Shown piece by piece: positions 1 to 6,150 of a stretch of 6,963 nucleotides of DNA. Location: assembly GCA_963925015.1 (NCBI GenBank), contig CAWUTX010000045.1, positions 1 to 6,963 of the forward strand, written 5' to 3'. Position 1 is the first letter of the stretch. Every line of letters starts with the position of its first letter. Below the pieces are notes generated by a model. The model did no database searches. It saw only the letters and a list, made by a program, of their open reading frames with translations, and had not been told where the DNA came from. The stretch is from JAQBXX01 sp963925015 (GTDB lineage Bacteria; Pseudomonadota; Gammaproteobacteria; SURF-13). The position numbers and the translations under genes were made by a program.

Positions 1-453
1 ACGGGTTTCCGGGAACAGGCCGCCGTCACCCTCCCCCTCGAAGCCGCGCACCAGCAGACTATTTTTGCCAAGCTTTTGCGTGTTGAGAAAGTAGATTTTT
101 CCGGCCTCAAACTTGGCCCGGTTAAAGGTGTTTTCCACCACCACCATATCCGTATGGCGGATACGGTCGGAGGCTTCCATCAGACGGAAACGAGTCTGCT
201 CATTCAGCGCCGGGTCATCGCTGAACCAGATCACCACCGCGCCAGGGTCAGCATCGAAGTCGTATTCGTCATCGCCATGAAACAGCGCTTCGAACGCGGC
301 AGCAGCCATCACAGTTTTACCCGCGCCAGTTACCGCAGTCAGCGAAAAGGCGTGCTTGTCCGCATCCTGATGCCAGCGCTTGCGCGCTTTCTTCAAATTG
401 GACAAAGCATCGCGTACCGCATCAGCCTGATAGTCCTTCAGCGTGAACTTCAT
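1..453 (-). CDS. res: Type III restriction endonuclease Res subunit, N-terminal part (runs off the window)
   Basis: This is the first 151 codons of the restriction/translocase subunit of a type III restriction-modification system, a superfamily 2 helicase that acts on DNA together with Mod. Visible motifs are a Q-motif-like start (LKDYQADAV, Q9), Walker A in VTGAGKT (residues 41-47, K46), a motif Ia-like FSDDPALNEQT (77-87), and LNTQKLGKNS (123-132), which is typical of Res proteins. The DEAH box, later helicase motifs and C-terminal nuclease domain would lie beyond position 1. The ATG at 451-453 was chosen because it lies 3 bp after the mod stop (457-459) and the protein begins at the helicase core as in the family. 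A GGGGA-type Shine-Dalgarno overlaps the end of mod, so translational coupling is likely. The visible part has no lesion. A plain DEAD/DEAH helicase is the alternative, but the mod neighbour argues for Res. Confidence 0.88.
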   Translation of the reverse strand, partial: MKFTLKDYQADAVRDALSNLKKARKRWHQDADKHAFSLTAVTGAGKTVMAAAAFEALFHGDDEYDFDADPGAVVIWFSDDPALNEQTRFRLMEASDRIRHTDMVVVENTFNRAKFEAGKIYFLNTQKLGKNSLLVRGFEGEGDGGLFPETR

Positions 454-456
454 CCC

Positions 457-1494
457 TTATTCCCCGTTGGCAAAACTGAAATTGGTCAAGTAAGACTCGT
501 ACAAACGTACCGGCTCCACGCCATCCGGCAGGCGACGCGCAATGGCCTGAAAGCGGCGGTCGTCGTCGGTGACGATGTAGGCCACGCGCAAGTCCTTGGC
601 CTTCTTGATGGCCCTGCAAAACGGTGTGGCAACATCCACTTCTACCAACAACCCGTAGGCATCCACCACTTCCCACCCGGCTTGCGGTAGTTTGTCGATG
701 CGTCGTCCTCGACTGCCTGCGCGCAGCCACAGCAACGGCGCAATCCGGGCAAAGGCACGGTTGTGGTTGACGGACACAGGGGTTTCGTAGGTCAGCGTGA
801 AGAACTCGGCGTTTTCCTCGAAGCCTTCGGCCATCGGGAATTCGTCGGTGAACTTGTAGTCGCCATTGATGGGTTGCCCATCCGGCGTCTTGCCGGTAAT
901 CGCGGCCTGCACACGCGGCTTGGTGATGAAGTCGCAGATACCGTGGCGTTCCCATTCGGCATCACCGGGGCGCAGGCCCTTTTCTCGTAATGCATTTTGC
1001 TCGTCGGCGGCGACTTCATTGTTAGTGACGCTGATGCACTGGCGCTTTCCGTCGTATTGCTTATTAAGCCGAAAAACAGCGTGGGCCGTTGTTCCTGAGC
1101 CGGCAAAAAAGTCTAATATGGTCGCATTAGACTTCTCTTTGATGAAATATTTGAGCGCGTCCTCAACAGCATACAAAGACTTCGGGAAGGGGAATTTCCT
1201 TCCTGGAATGAACTTAGATAATAGTTTTGTGCCGTGAGACTGGGCATTGTGGCTTTCACGCATCCACATCGTAGTAGGGATTGCTTTTTGCCCCTCAATA
1301 TATCGGGCCTGTATCGATCCATCTGGATTCTTCCCTATTATCTCTGCCTGACCGTCTTCCAAGGCTTTGACTTTACCACTTGTAAGGTAATACACACTGT
1401 AACCCTGACTACCACGACGATTATTTTTGGTTACCTTTACACACCCTTTCTCGTGCAATTTTTCCAGGCTCTTCGGATTTAGCCCCCACGTCAT
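457..1494 (-). CDS. Mod C-terminal fragment (downstream of the nonsense codon)
   Basis: This is a 345-residue open frame from the first ATG after the TAA (1492-1494), in the same frame as the upstream fragment. It carries the rest of the target-recognition region, the AdoMet motif DFFAGSGTT (fragment residues 128-136), CISVTNNEV, and the C-terminal domain with FTDEFPMAEGFEENAEFFTLTYE-type family residues. The bases before this ATG show no clear Shine-Dalgarno, so it would depend on readthrough or reinitiation 48 nt past the stop. Coding similarity clearly continues upstream of the ATG, through LDGCLTLFPFKPDGTE. Confidence 0.7.
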   Translation of the reverse strand: MTWGLNPKSLEKLHEKGCVKVTKNNRRGSQGYSVYYLTSGKVKALEDGQAEIIGKNPDGSIQARYIEGQKAIPTTMWMRESHNAQSHGTKLLSKFIPGRKFPFPKSLYAVEDALKYFIKEKSNATILDFFAGSGTTAHAVFRLNKQYDGKRQCISVTNNEVAADEQNALREKGLRPGDAEWERHGICDFITKPRVQAAITGKTPDGQPINGDYKFTDEFPMAEGFEENAEFFTLTYETPVSVNHNRAFARIAPLLWLRAGSRGRRIDKLPQAGWEVVDAYGLLVEVDVATPFCRAIKKAKDLRVAYIVTDDDRRFQAIARRLPDGVEPVRLYESYLTNFSFANGE

Positions 1495-1542
1495 TTCCGT
1501 ACCATCTGGCTTAAAAGGGAATAATGTTAGGCAACCGTCTAA

Positions 1543-2574
1543 TTATGGCGCGGTGGAACGGTCTGCGTGTAGCGGAAGGGGTTCACCGATCTTTCTGATC
1601 TTTCCAGTCTTTAAATCAATATAAATTGGGTAAAACTGATCTGGACCCGGCTTAGGCCCACCACGTCGAGATGGCATTTCTCGACGTTGGAGAAGGTTCC
1701 ACGGCACTTCACTATTTGCTTCGTTAACTGCTTCCGGTGAAATGCGAGATTCTCCGATCAACGCGAAAAACAAATACTCATTTACTCTCGTAAATTCGTT
1801 CACCCTGATCGTTCCGGTAGCATTGATCGCAGACGAGACCATTTGAATTTTTGCTTCTGGGAATGTCTGCTCTAACAGCAGGCCGAGGCGTAGATATTCC
1901 TTCTCGTCAATAGTGACGATCAATACAGAATCCGCAGGATTGAGCAGCTCCTTTGCAACCAACAACCGACGCTCCATCATCGCCAGCCACTTACTGTGCC
2001 GATAAAGATCGTCTCTCTCGACATAATCGTTGTTGTATTTCCAGTCCTTCGCCCCCGTGTTGTACGGCGGGTCAATATAGATGGCATCCACTTTGCCACG
2101 ATGCGTGTAGGTCAGCGCCTTCAGCACATGGTAGTTCTCGCCATTAATGACCGTGTGAAATGGCTTGTCGCCGCCACGCTGCACTTTGCCGGTACTGACC
2201 AATCCGGGATAGATGATGTCGCGGAATTCGGCCACCACAACCAGGTCATCCAGCGCCACAGTCTGCGTCTGCGCCTCTGCCGCGCCGAGCAGTTCCAGTT
2301 CGGCAACCTTGCCTTCACCTTTCTTGCTGATCTTCTTCACCTGCCAGAGCCGCTGGTCGCCCTTCTTGGTGGAGCCACGCACCGGCAGCACGCGCACCTT
2401 GTCGCCCTTGCGGATGGTGCGCTGCGGCAGTTCCACGGCCTCCGGGCGGTGGCGCTCGAAATTCAGGCCAAAAGACAGGCGCGAAGACAGCACCTTGTAC
2501 TCGCGCTCCAGGTCTGACCCCATCTGAGGGTCCTTAGCCTTGGCTTGCGCGATAAGGTCAGTAAGTCGTGACAC
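1543..2574 (-). CDS. Mod N-terminal fragment (upstream of the nonsense codon)
   Basis: This is the 343-residue open frame from the GTG start to the premature TAA. It holds the N-terminal domain, the catalytic DPPY motif (168-171) and part of the target-recognition region, ending PLHADRSTAP. It lacks the AdoMet-binding FAGSGTT motif, so it would be inactive alone. It has the best ribosome binding site of the operon, so this truncated protein is the one most likely to be made. Confidence 0.72.
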   Translation of the reverse strand: MSRLTDLIAQAKAKDPQMGSDLEREYKVLSSRLSFGLNFERHRPEAVELPQRTIRKGDKVRVLPVRGSTKKGDQRLWQVKKISKKGEGKVAELELLGAAEAQTQTVALDDLVVVAEFRDIIYPGLVSTGKVQRGGDKPFHTVINGENYHVLKALTYTHRGKVDAIYIDPPYNTGAKDWKYNNDYVERDDLYRHSKWLAMMERRLLVAKELLNPADSVLIVTIDEKEYLRLGLLLEQTFPEAKIQMVSSAINATGTIRVNEFTRVNEYLFFALIGESRISPEAVNEANSEVPWNLLQRREMPSRRGGPKPGPDQFYPIYIDLKTGKIRKIGEPLPLHADRSTAP

Positions 2575-2578
2575 TTGA

Positions 2579-2585
2579 TCTCCTC
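2579..2585 (-). promoter_or_regulatory. Strong ribosome binding site of mod (decides the GTG start)
   Basis: On the minus strand GAGGAGA stands 4 nt before GTG 2572-2574. This is what fixes the GTG start of mod. The stop codon of a 20-codon leader frame (2584-2586) overlaps this site. Confidence 0.7.
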
Positions 2586-2704
2586 AGTAATGTAAGGTGC
2601 GGACGATGGTGGTCACTCTCGGCAACCAGCCTGCTTGTTTCAGCATGTGGTTAGGACTCCCCTTGGCTTTGATTCTTTTGTCATTTTTAGCCTGATTTCG
2701 AACG

Positions 2705-2732
2705 ATTGTAGCGTAATTCTGCCCGGCCACAA
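2705..2732 (-). promoter_or_regulatory. Candidate promoter of the mod-res operon
   Basis: On the minus strand TTGTGG (2727-2732) and TACAAT (2705-2710) are separated by 16 bp. The -10 matches consensus at five of six positions, the -35 at only three. Transcription would start near 2698, giving a leader of about 120 nt before mod. It overlaps the candidate promoter for the opposite gene. This is a sequence match only. Confidence 0.35.
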
Positions 2733-2733
2733 T

Positions 2734-2739
2734 TATAAT
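2734..2739 (+). promoter_or_regulatory. Candidate -10 box for the YhiN-family gene
   Basis: A perfect TATAAT lies on the plus strand about 130 bp before the flavoprotein start. No good -35 is found at 16-18 bp (GCGTAA at 17 bp). It sits next to the -35 of the minus-strand candidate, so the two promoters would compete for the same DNA. Confidence 0.3.
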
Positions 2740-2871
2740 GAGGGCTCATTTCATGGTATTTCCCGGCATAAAGAAGCCCAGGGCTGGGAACCGTGAACAG
2801 GCATGGCTGCGGGTGCCCCGCTCCACCGTTTAACAACGGCCTGAAATCTCCTATTTTTAGACACCCATCCA

Positions 2872-4107
2872 ATGCGCCCTTCGACTGAACTCAGGACAGG
2901 CTTTGATGTGATTGTGATTGGCGCCGGCGCCGCTGGCATGATGTGCGCCGCGCAGGCCGGGGGCCGTGGGCGGCACGTGCTGCTCATCGACCACGTGGAG
3001 AAGATCGGCGAGCGCATCCGCATTTCCGGCGGCGGGCGCTGCAATTTCACCAACCGCAACGTGAGCGCGGAGAATTTCCTCTCGCAGAATCCGCATTTCT
3101 GCCGTTCGGCGCTGGCGCGCTATTCGCAGAGCGACTTCATTGCGTTGGTTGAGCGTTATCGCATCGCGTATCACGAGCGCGAGCACGGTCAAATGTTCTG
3201 CGACGATAGCGCGCAGGCCATCATCGACATGCTCAAGACCGAATGCGACGCGGGCGGCGTGCAGTGGCTGTTTCCGTGTGCGGTGCAGGGCATTGAACCC
3301 GTTGCGGGTGACGACGACATGCGCTACACGCTCGCCACTGACCGTGGGGATTTCCTTTGCCACTCGCTGGTAATTGCCTGCGGCGGGCTCGCGGTGCCGA
3401 AGCTCGGCGCCAGCCCTTTCGGCTACAGGATCGCGGAGCAGTTCGGCCTGCGCGTGGTGCCGCCCAGGCCCGCGCTGGTGCCGCTGGCGCTCGCGCCTGA
3501 CACGCTCACGCCGCTGAGCCCGCTTTCGGGTGTGTCGTTCGACGCTACCACGCGCTGTGACAGCGTGCAATTCCACGCGAACGTGCTCATCACGCATCGC
3601 GGGCTTTCCGGGCCGGCCATTTTGCAGATTTCAAGTTACTGGCAGATGCAGGAATATGGCGACATGCACGACGGCAAAAAACCACTGATAGCCATCGACC
3701 TGTTGCCCGGCATCGATGCCGCCGTATGGCTGGAGGAACATCGTGGCAGCAAGGTGTTGTTGCAAAATCTCCTTGCTGAACGACTGCCGCGCCGCTTCGC
3801 GCAGGAATGGTGCGCGCTGTTTGGCTGGGAAAAGCCGCTGAACGAACTTTCCAACCGCGACCTTAATGCCATCGCACACACACTCAAGGCGTGGGTGCTG
3901 CTGCCCTCCGGCACGCTCGGTTACGCCAAGGCCGAGGTCACGCTGGGCGGCGTCGATACCCACGCACTCTCATCGAAAACGATGGAGGCGAAAGCGGCGC
4001 CGGGGCTCTATTTCATCGGCGAAGTGGTCGACGTCACCGGCTGGCTCGGCGGCTACAACTTCCAGTGGGCCTGGTCGTCGGGCTGGGTCGCGGGACAGTT
4101 TGTGTAG
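2872..4107 (+). CDS. yhiN: YhiN/HI0933-family NAD(P)/FAD-dependent oxidoreductase
   Basis: This is a complete 411-residue cytosolic flavoprotein of the YhiN/BaiN-like family; the physiological substrate of most members is not established. The Rossmann FAD site DVIVIGAGAAG is at residues 12-22 (G17, G19, G22). It is followed by the family signature ISGGGRCNFTN (51-61), a mid-protein CGGLAVPKLGAS (170-181), and the C-terminal FAD-contacting stretch GLYFIGEVVDVTGWLGGYNFQ before the end. Length matches the family. The ATG at 2872 is the only ATG between the upstream in-frame stop (2842-2844) and the Rossmann motif. No clear Shine-Dalgarno precedes it, and residues 3-10 come from a REP-like repeat, so the native start may have been altered. 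No lesion is visible. It is transcribed away from mod and ends 39 bp from the 3' end of the convergent kinase gene. Confidence 0.93.
   Translation: MRPSTELRTGFDVIVIGAGAAGMMCAAQAGGRGRHVLLIDHVEKIGERIRISGGGRCNFTNRNVSAENFLSQNPHFCRSALARYSQSDFIALVERYRIAYHEREHGQMFCDDSAQAIIDMLKTECDAGGVQWLFPCAVQGIEPVAGDDDMRYTLATDRGDFLCHSLVIACGGLAVPKLGASPFGYRIAEQFGLRVVPPRPALVPLALAPDTLTPLSPLSGVSFDATTRCDSVQFHANVLITHRGLSGPAILQISSYWQMQEYGDMHDGKKPLIAIDLLPGIDAAVWLEEHRGSKVLLQNLLAERLPRRFAQEWCALFGWEKPLNELSNRDLNAIAHTLKAWVLLPSGTLGYAKAEVTLGGVDTHALSSKTMEAKAAPGLYFIGEVVDVTGWLGGYNFQWAWSSGWVAGQFV
2877..2901 (+). repeat. REP-like dispersed repeat overlapping the start of the flavoprotein gene
   Basis: The 25 bp from CCCTTCGAC to GGACAGGC, with the CTGA-AC-TCAG mini-palindrome in its middle, resembles the CCTTCGAC...CTCAGGACAGG class of short intergenic repeats scattered through many environmental bacterial genomes. 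Here it lies inside the reading frame and encodes the N-terminal residues PSTELRTG of the flavoprotein, just before the conserved FDVIVIGAGAAG. Only one copy is in this window, so the repeat status rests on recognition, not on a count. Confidence 0.5.
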
Positions 4108-4146
4108 CATGGCAGCGCCACCGCACCTGCACTTCCCTGCCTTTAG

Positions 4147-5271
4147 CTATTTCAGTACGACGAACAGCAGCAGTAAATTTATCAGCAGTGAAACGATGAA
4201 CAGCACCTTCCAGTGCTCGGGGCGTATGCGCTCGAACAACGGTATTTTGCGTTGCGGGATATTGGTGAGTGGAGGACTGCTTAGCGCCGCAGCGAAATCT
4301 GCGGCGTGGGGATAACGCTGTCCGGGATCGGGTGCGCAGGCCTTGCGTAATATTTTAGACAACCACGACGGCACGTCCGGGTTGTAGCGCTCGGGCGGGA
4401 CAAAACGGTTGAAGGTGGGATGGGAGAAGGGCTCGATCTCGCCATACGGGTATTTACCGGTGAGCATTTCGTAGATCGTGACGGCGGCGGAATAGACGTC
4501 GGCGCGTTCGTCGGCGTCACCGCCTGCAATGACCTCAGAGGCCATGTAGCTGGGCGTACCGATAGGTGCGGCGGATTTATGGCTGTCCACGCGTTCGATG
4601 CGGCTGACGCCGAGGTCGAGCAGACGCACCTGGCGGTTGTCGTCAATCAGGATGTTTTCCGGTTTGACATCGCGGTGTATCACGCCTTTGCGATGCAAGT
4701 GGTCGAGGCCGGTGAGTATCTGTTGCGCGATGTGCAGGGTTTCCGCAACGGCGAGGCCGTTTTTTCGCTTGATGCGCGCGGCGAGCGTTTCGCCTTGGTG
4801 CAGCATCATCACCGAGTACAGCGCGCTGCGCCTGCCCGGCGGCAGCGGGATGATTTTCACGATGTAGGGGCTATCGATGCGCCGCCCTATCCACTCCTCG
4901 CGCATGAAGTAATCGACGAACGCGGCATCGTCCGCAAAGCGGGGATTGGGAAATTTCAACGCTACGGCGTGTTGATTTTCGGTATCCTGCGCCGCGAACA
5001 AGGTGGACATGCGCCCGTGATGCAGGCGCTCGCCGATGAGAAAGCCGTCCATCACGTCGCCCGTTTTTGGCAAGGGAAGAATGGGAAGCGCGGTGACCCA
5101 GGCGCTGACGTTGTCCGTGCTGTCTTTTTCTAGTGCCTGTTGCGTGATGACATCCGCCCTGCTCAGTGTTGACGAAGCGCGCCAGCGCATCCTGGGTGCC
5201 GTGCAGCCGCTTGGAGAACGTGAGTGGATTGAGCTGCGCATGGCGCTTGGCCGCATCACTGCCGAAGACAT
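4147..5271 (-). CDS. Membrane-anchored Ser/Thr protein kinase, truncated from a PP2C-kinase fusion
   Basis: This is a Hanks-type protein kinase with a C-terminal membrane anchor. In the 374-codon frame the invariant Lys is in HAVALK (K106), the alpha-C Glu is near 125-126, the catalytic loop is HRDVKPEN (199-206), DLG replaces DFG (219-221), the activation-loop end is GTPSYMASE, and ADVYSAAVTIYEMLTGKYPYG follows. A hydrophobic segment spans about 355-373, so the catalytic part should face the cytosol. The glycine loop is degenerate (GERLHHGRMS). Residues ~41-60 (QQALEKDSTDNVSAWV) look like the last strand of a PP2C phosphatase, the domain that precedes this kinase type in ~570-residue fusions. 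Upstream of that the frame is only antisense to moeA. The maximal frame is given; ATG 5050-5052 (MDGFLIGERL) is the more likely working start, giving 301 residues. The kinase domain looks intact; the phosphatase is lost. Confidence 0.8.
   Translation of the reverse strand: MSSAVMRPSAMRSSIHSRSPSGCTAPRMRWRASSTLSRADVITQQALEKDSTDNVSAWVTALPILPLPKTGDVMDGFLIGERLHHGRMSTLFAAQDTENQHAVALKFPNPRFADDAAFVDYFMREEWIGRRIDSPYIVKIIPLPPGRRSALYSVMMLHQGETLAARIKRKNGLAVAETLHIAQQILTGLDHLHRKGVIHRDVKPENILIDDNRQVRLLDLGVSRIERVDSHKSAAPIGTPSYMASEVIAGGDADERADVYSAAVTIYEMLTGKYPYGEIEPFSHPTFNRFVPPERYNPDVPSWLSKILRKACAPDPGQRYPHAADFAAALSSPPLTNIPQRKIPLFERIRPEHWKVLFIVSLLINLLLLFVVLK
5062..5151 (-). pseudogene. Remnant of the PP2C phosphatase domain of the kinase fusion
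   Basis: The minus-strand frame here reads VITQQALEKDSTDNVSAWV and then a proline-rich linker. The DNVS element with its preceding helix is the typical end of PP2C-family phosphatases, where the Asp binds metal. Similarity stops at about 5151, where the moeA start (ATG 5147) is reached from the other side. At least 200 residues of phosphatase are missing. Confidence 0.6.
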
Positions 5272-5278
5272 CCTCTAA
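5147..5278 (+). CDS. MoeA N-terminal fragment before the TAA
   Basis: These 43 residues, from MTSALLSVDEARQ to GRITAEDIL, match the first helix-rich stretch of MoeA. The frame is open further upstream to an ATG at 5036, but that part is antisense to the kinase gene and unlike MoeA. The peptide is too short to function. Confidence 0.6.
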   Translation: MTSALLSVDEARQRILGAVQPLGEREWIELRMALGRITAEDIL

Positions 5279-5311
5279 ACACTGAACATACCCCCGTACA
5301 CTAACTCGGCC

Positions 5312-6148
5312 ATGGATGGCTACGCACTTTCTGCAAGTGATCTGCCGGTCTCCGGTACCCGCGAACTACGCATAGCAGGCACGGCGTATGCCGGGAAGCT
5401 TTTTACCGGGCCGCTGCAGGCGAGCGAGTGTGTGCGCATCATGACCGGCGCCCTCCTCCCCACCGGCGCTGACACCATCGTGATGCATGAGCAAGTTGAA
5501 CGTAATGGCGATGCCGTGAGTATCGGTACAGGGCACGCACGCGGACAGCATGTGCGCGCTGCGGGCGAAGACATTGCGGCAGGACAGGTCGCGGTACCTG
5601 CCGGCAAACGGCTCACCCCGGCGGATATCGGTCTGCTCGCCTCATTGGGTGCCGAAAAAGTTGGCGCGGTGCGCCGTCCGCGTGTGGCCATTTTCTCGAC
5701 GGGCGATGAGTTGCGCTCACTGGGCGAAACCCTGAAGCCGGGAGAAATTTACGACAGCAACCGCTATACCGTGCATGGCATGTTGAGCCGCCTGGATATC
5801 TCCGTGCATGATATGGGTGTGGTGCGCGACCAGCGCGAGGCGGTGGGGAATGCACTGCGTCAGGCCAGCCATGCGGCGGATGTGGTTATCAGCTCCGGTG
5901 GGGCCTCGGTGGGTGATACGGACTTCATCAAGCAGACACTGGAAGAACTGGGGCAGGTCGAATTCTGGCAGGTCGCCATGAAACCCGGCAAGCCGCTCGC
6001 CTTCGGCAAGGTCGGCAGCGCCCTGTTCTTCGGGCTACCCGGCAACCCGGTATCGGTGATGGCGATCTTTTACCAGTTTGTACAGCCCGCCTTGCAGCGC
6101 TTGATGGGTGAGAGTGCGGCGTCACCGTTGATGATTAATGATGATTAA
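5312..6148 (+). CDS. MoeA central fragment (main open frame)
   Basis: This 278-residue frame begins at the Met of MDGYA and ends at the TAA (6146-6148) created by the 10-bp duplication. It contains the MoCF-biosynthesis domain with GDEL, SGGASVGDTDF, KPGKP and GLPGNPVS, so most of the active-site region is here. It lacks the N-terminal linker and C-terminal domain IV. No Shine-Dalgarno lies ahead of the ATG. Automated annotation would probably call this piece moeA with a short N-terminus. Confidence 0.75.
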   Translation: MDGYALSASDLPVSGTRELRIAGTAYAGKLFTGPLQASECVRIMTGALLPTGADTIVMHEQVERNGDAVSIGTGHARGQHVRAAGEDIAAGQVAVPAGKRLTPADIGLLASLGAEKVGAVRRPRVAIFSTGDELRSLGETLKPGEIYDSNRYTVHGMLSRLDISVHDMGVVRDQREAVGNALRQASHAADVVISSGGASVGDTDFIKQTLEELGQVEFWQVAMKPGKPLAFGKVGSALFFGLPGNPVSVMAIFYQFVQPALQRLMGESAASPLMINDD

Positions 6149-6150
6149 AG
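6131..6150 (+). repeat. 10-bp tandem duplication causing the moeA frameshift
   Basis: ATGATTAATG (6131-6140) is followed directly by ATGATTAAAG (6141-6150), nine of ten bases identical. Removing one unit gives ...SPLMIKATCTGRL..., the expected MoeA reading. Replication slippage is the simplest origin. Confidence 0.85.

Larger units (their letters stand above)
457..2574 (-). pseudogene. mod: Type III DNA methyltransferase Mod, interrupted by one in-frame TAA
   Basis: This is a DNA adenine methyltransferase (beta-class motif order) that would recognise and methylate the site of a type III restriction-modification system, and would carry Res. Read through, the frame is 705 codons, including the TAA at codon 344 (1543-1545). 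The N-terminal ~130 residues form a basic domain. The catalytic motif DPPYNTG is at 168-174, followed by a variable target-recognition region, then the AdoMet motif DFFAGSGTT at about 488-496 and a long C-terminal domain ending FSFANGE. Start is GTG 2572-2574 with a strong Shine-Dalgarno GAGGAGA at 2579-2585. The sequence on both sides of the TAA is collinear in one frame, running ...DRSTAP, stop, LDGCLTLFPF..., so one base change explains the break. The stop separates the catalytic and cofactor motifs, so neither half alone should methylate. A sequencing error or readthrough cannot be excluded. Res follows 3 bp downstream. Confidence 0.88.
2575..2871. other. Divergent intergenic region between mod and yhiN
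   Basis: This 297-bp stretch has no ordinary gene. It holds the candidate back-to-back promoters near 2705-2739, two very short leader frames toward mod (2640-2684 and 2584-2646), and small hairpins toward yhiN (CCCAG/CTGGG near 2780 and CCGTT-TAAC-AACGG at 2826-2839). I could not match the 2740-2870 leader to any riboswitch or small RNA I know. Confidence 0.5.

Noticed and set aside
76..690. 204-codon plus-strand frame opposite res and the mod 3' end
   Set aside because: It spans two real genes antisense and shows no domain; the minus strand has clear motifs in both.
1996..2517. 173-codon plus-strand frame opposite the mod N-terminus
   Set aside because: Shadow of mod in its GC-rich portion, without motifs or a start signal.
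2740..2870. Riboswitch or small RNA in the leader of the flavoprotein gene
   Set aside because: Small hairpins exist, but I could not match any conserved core of a known class; a covariance-model search would be needed to claim one.
2857..3597. 246-codon open frame on the minus strand opposite the flavoprotein gene
   Set aside because: It is the antisense of a gene with clear family motifs, is rich in Arg/His/Ala as GC-rich shadows are, and has no recognisable domain or ribosome site.
4420..5133. 237-codon plus-strand frame opposite the kinase
   Set aside because: Antisense of the kinase catalytic core; the sequence has no family features and would require both strands to code.
1543..5278. 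Reassignment of TAA to an amino acid
   Set aside because: mod, the repaired moeA and the histone-like gene all end on TAA at the expected family C-terminus, so TAA works as stop here.
6131..6150. Programmed ribosomal frameshift in moeA
   Set aside because: No slippery heptamer or downstream structure is evident, and the exact 10-bp duplication explains the frame change fully.
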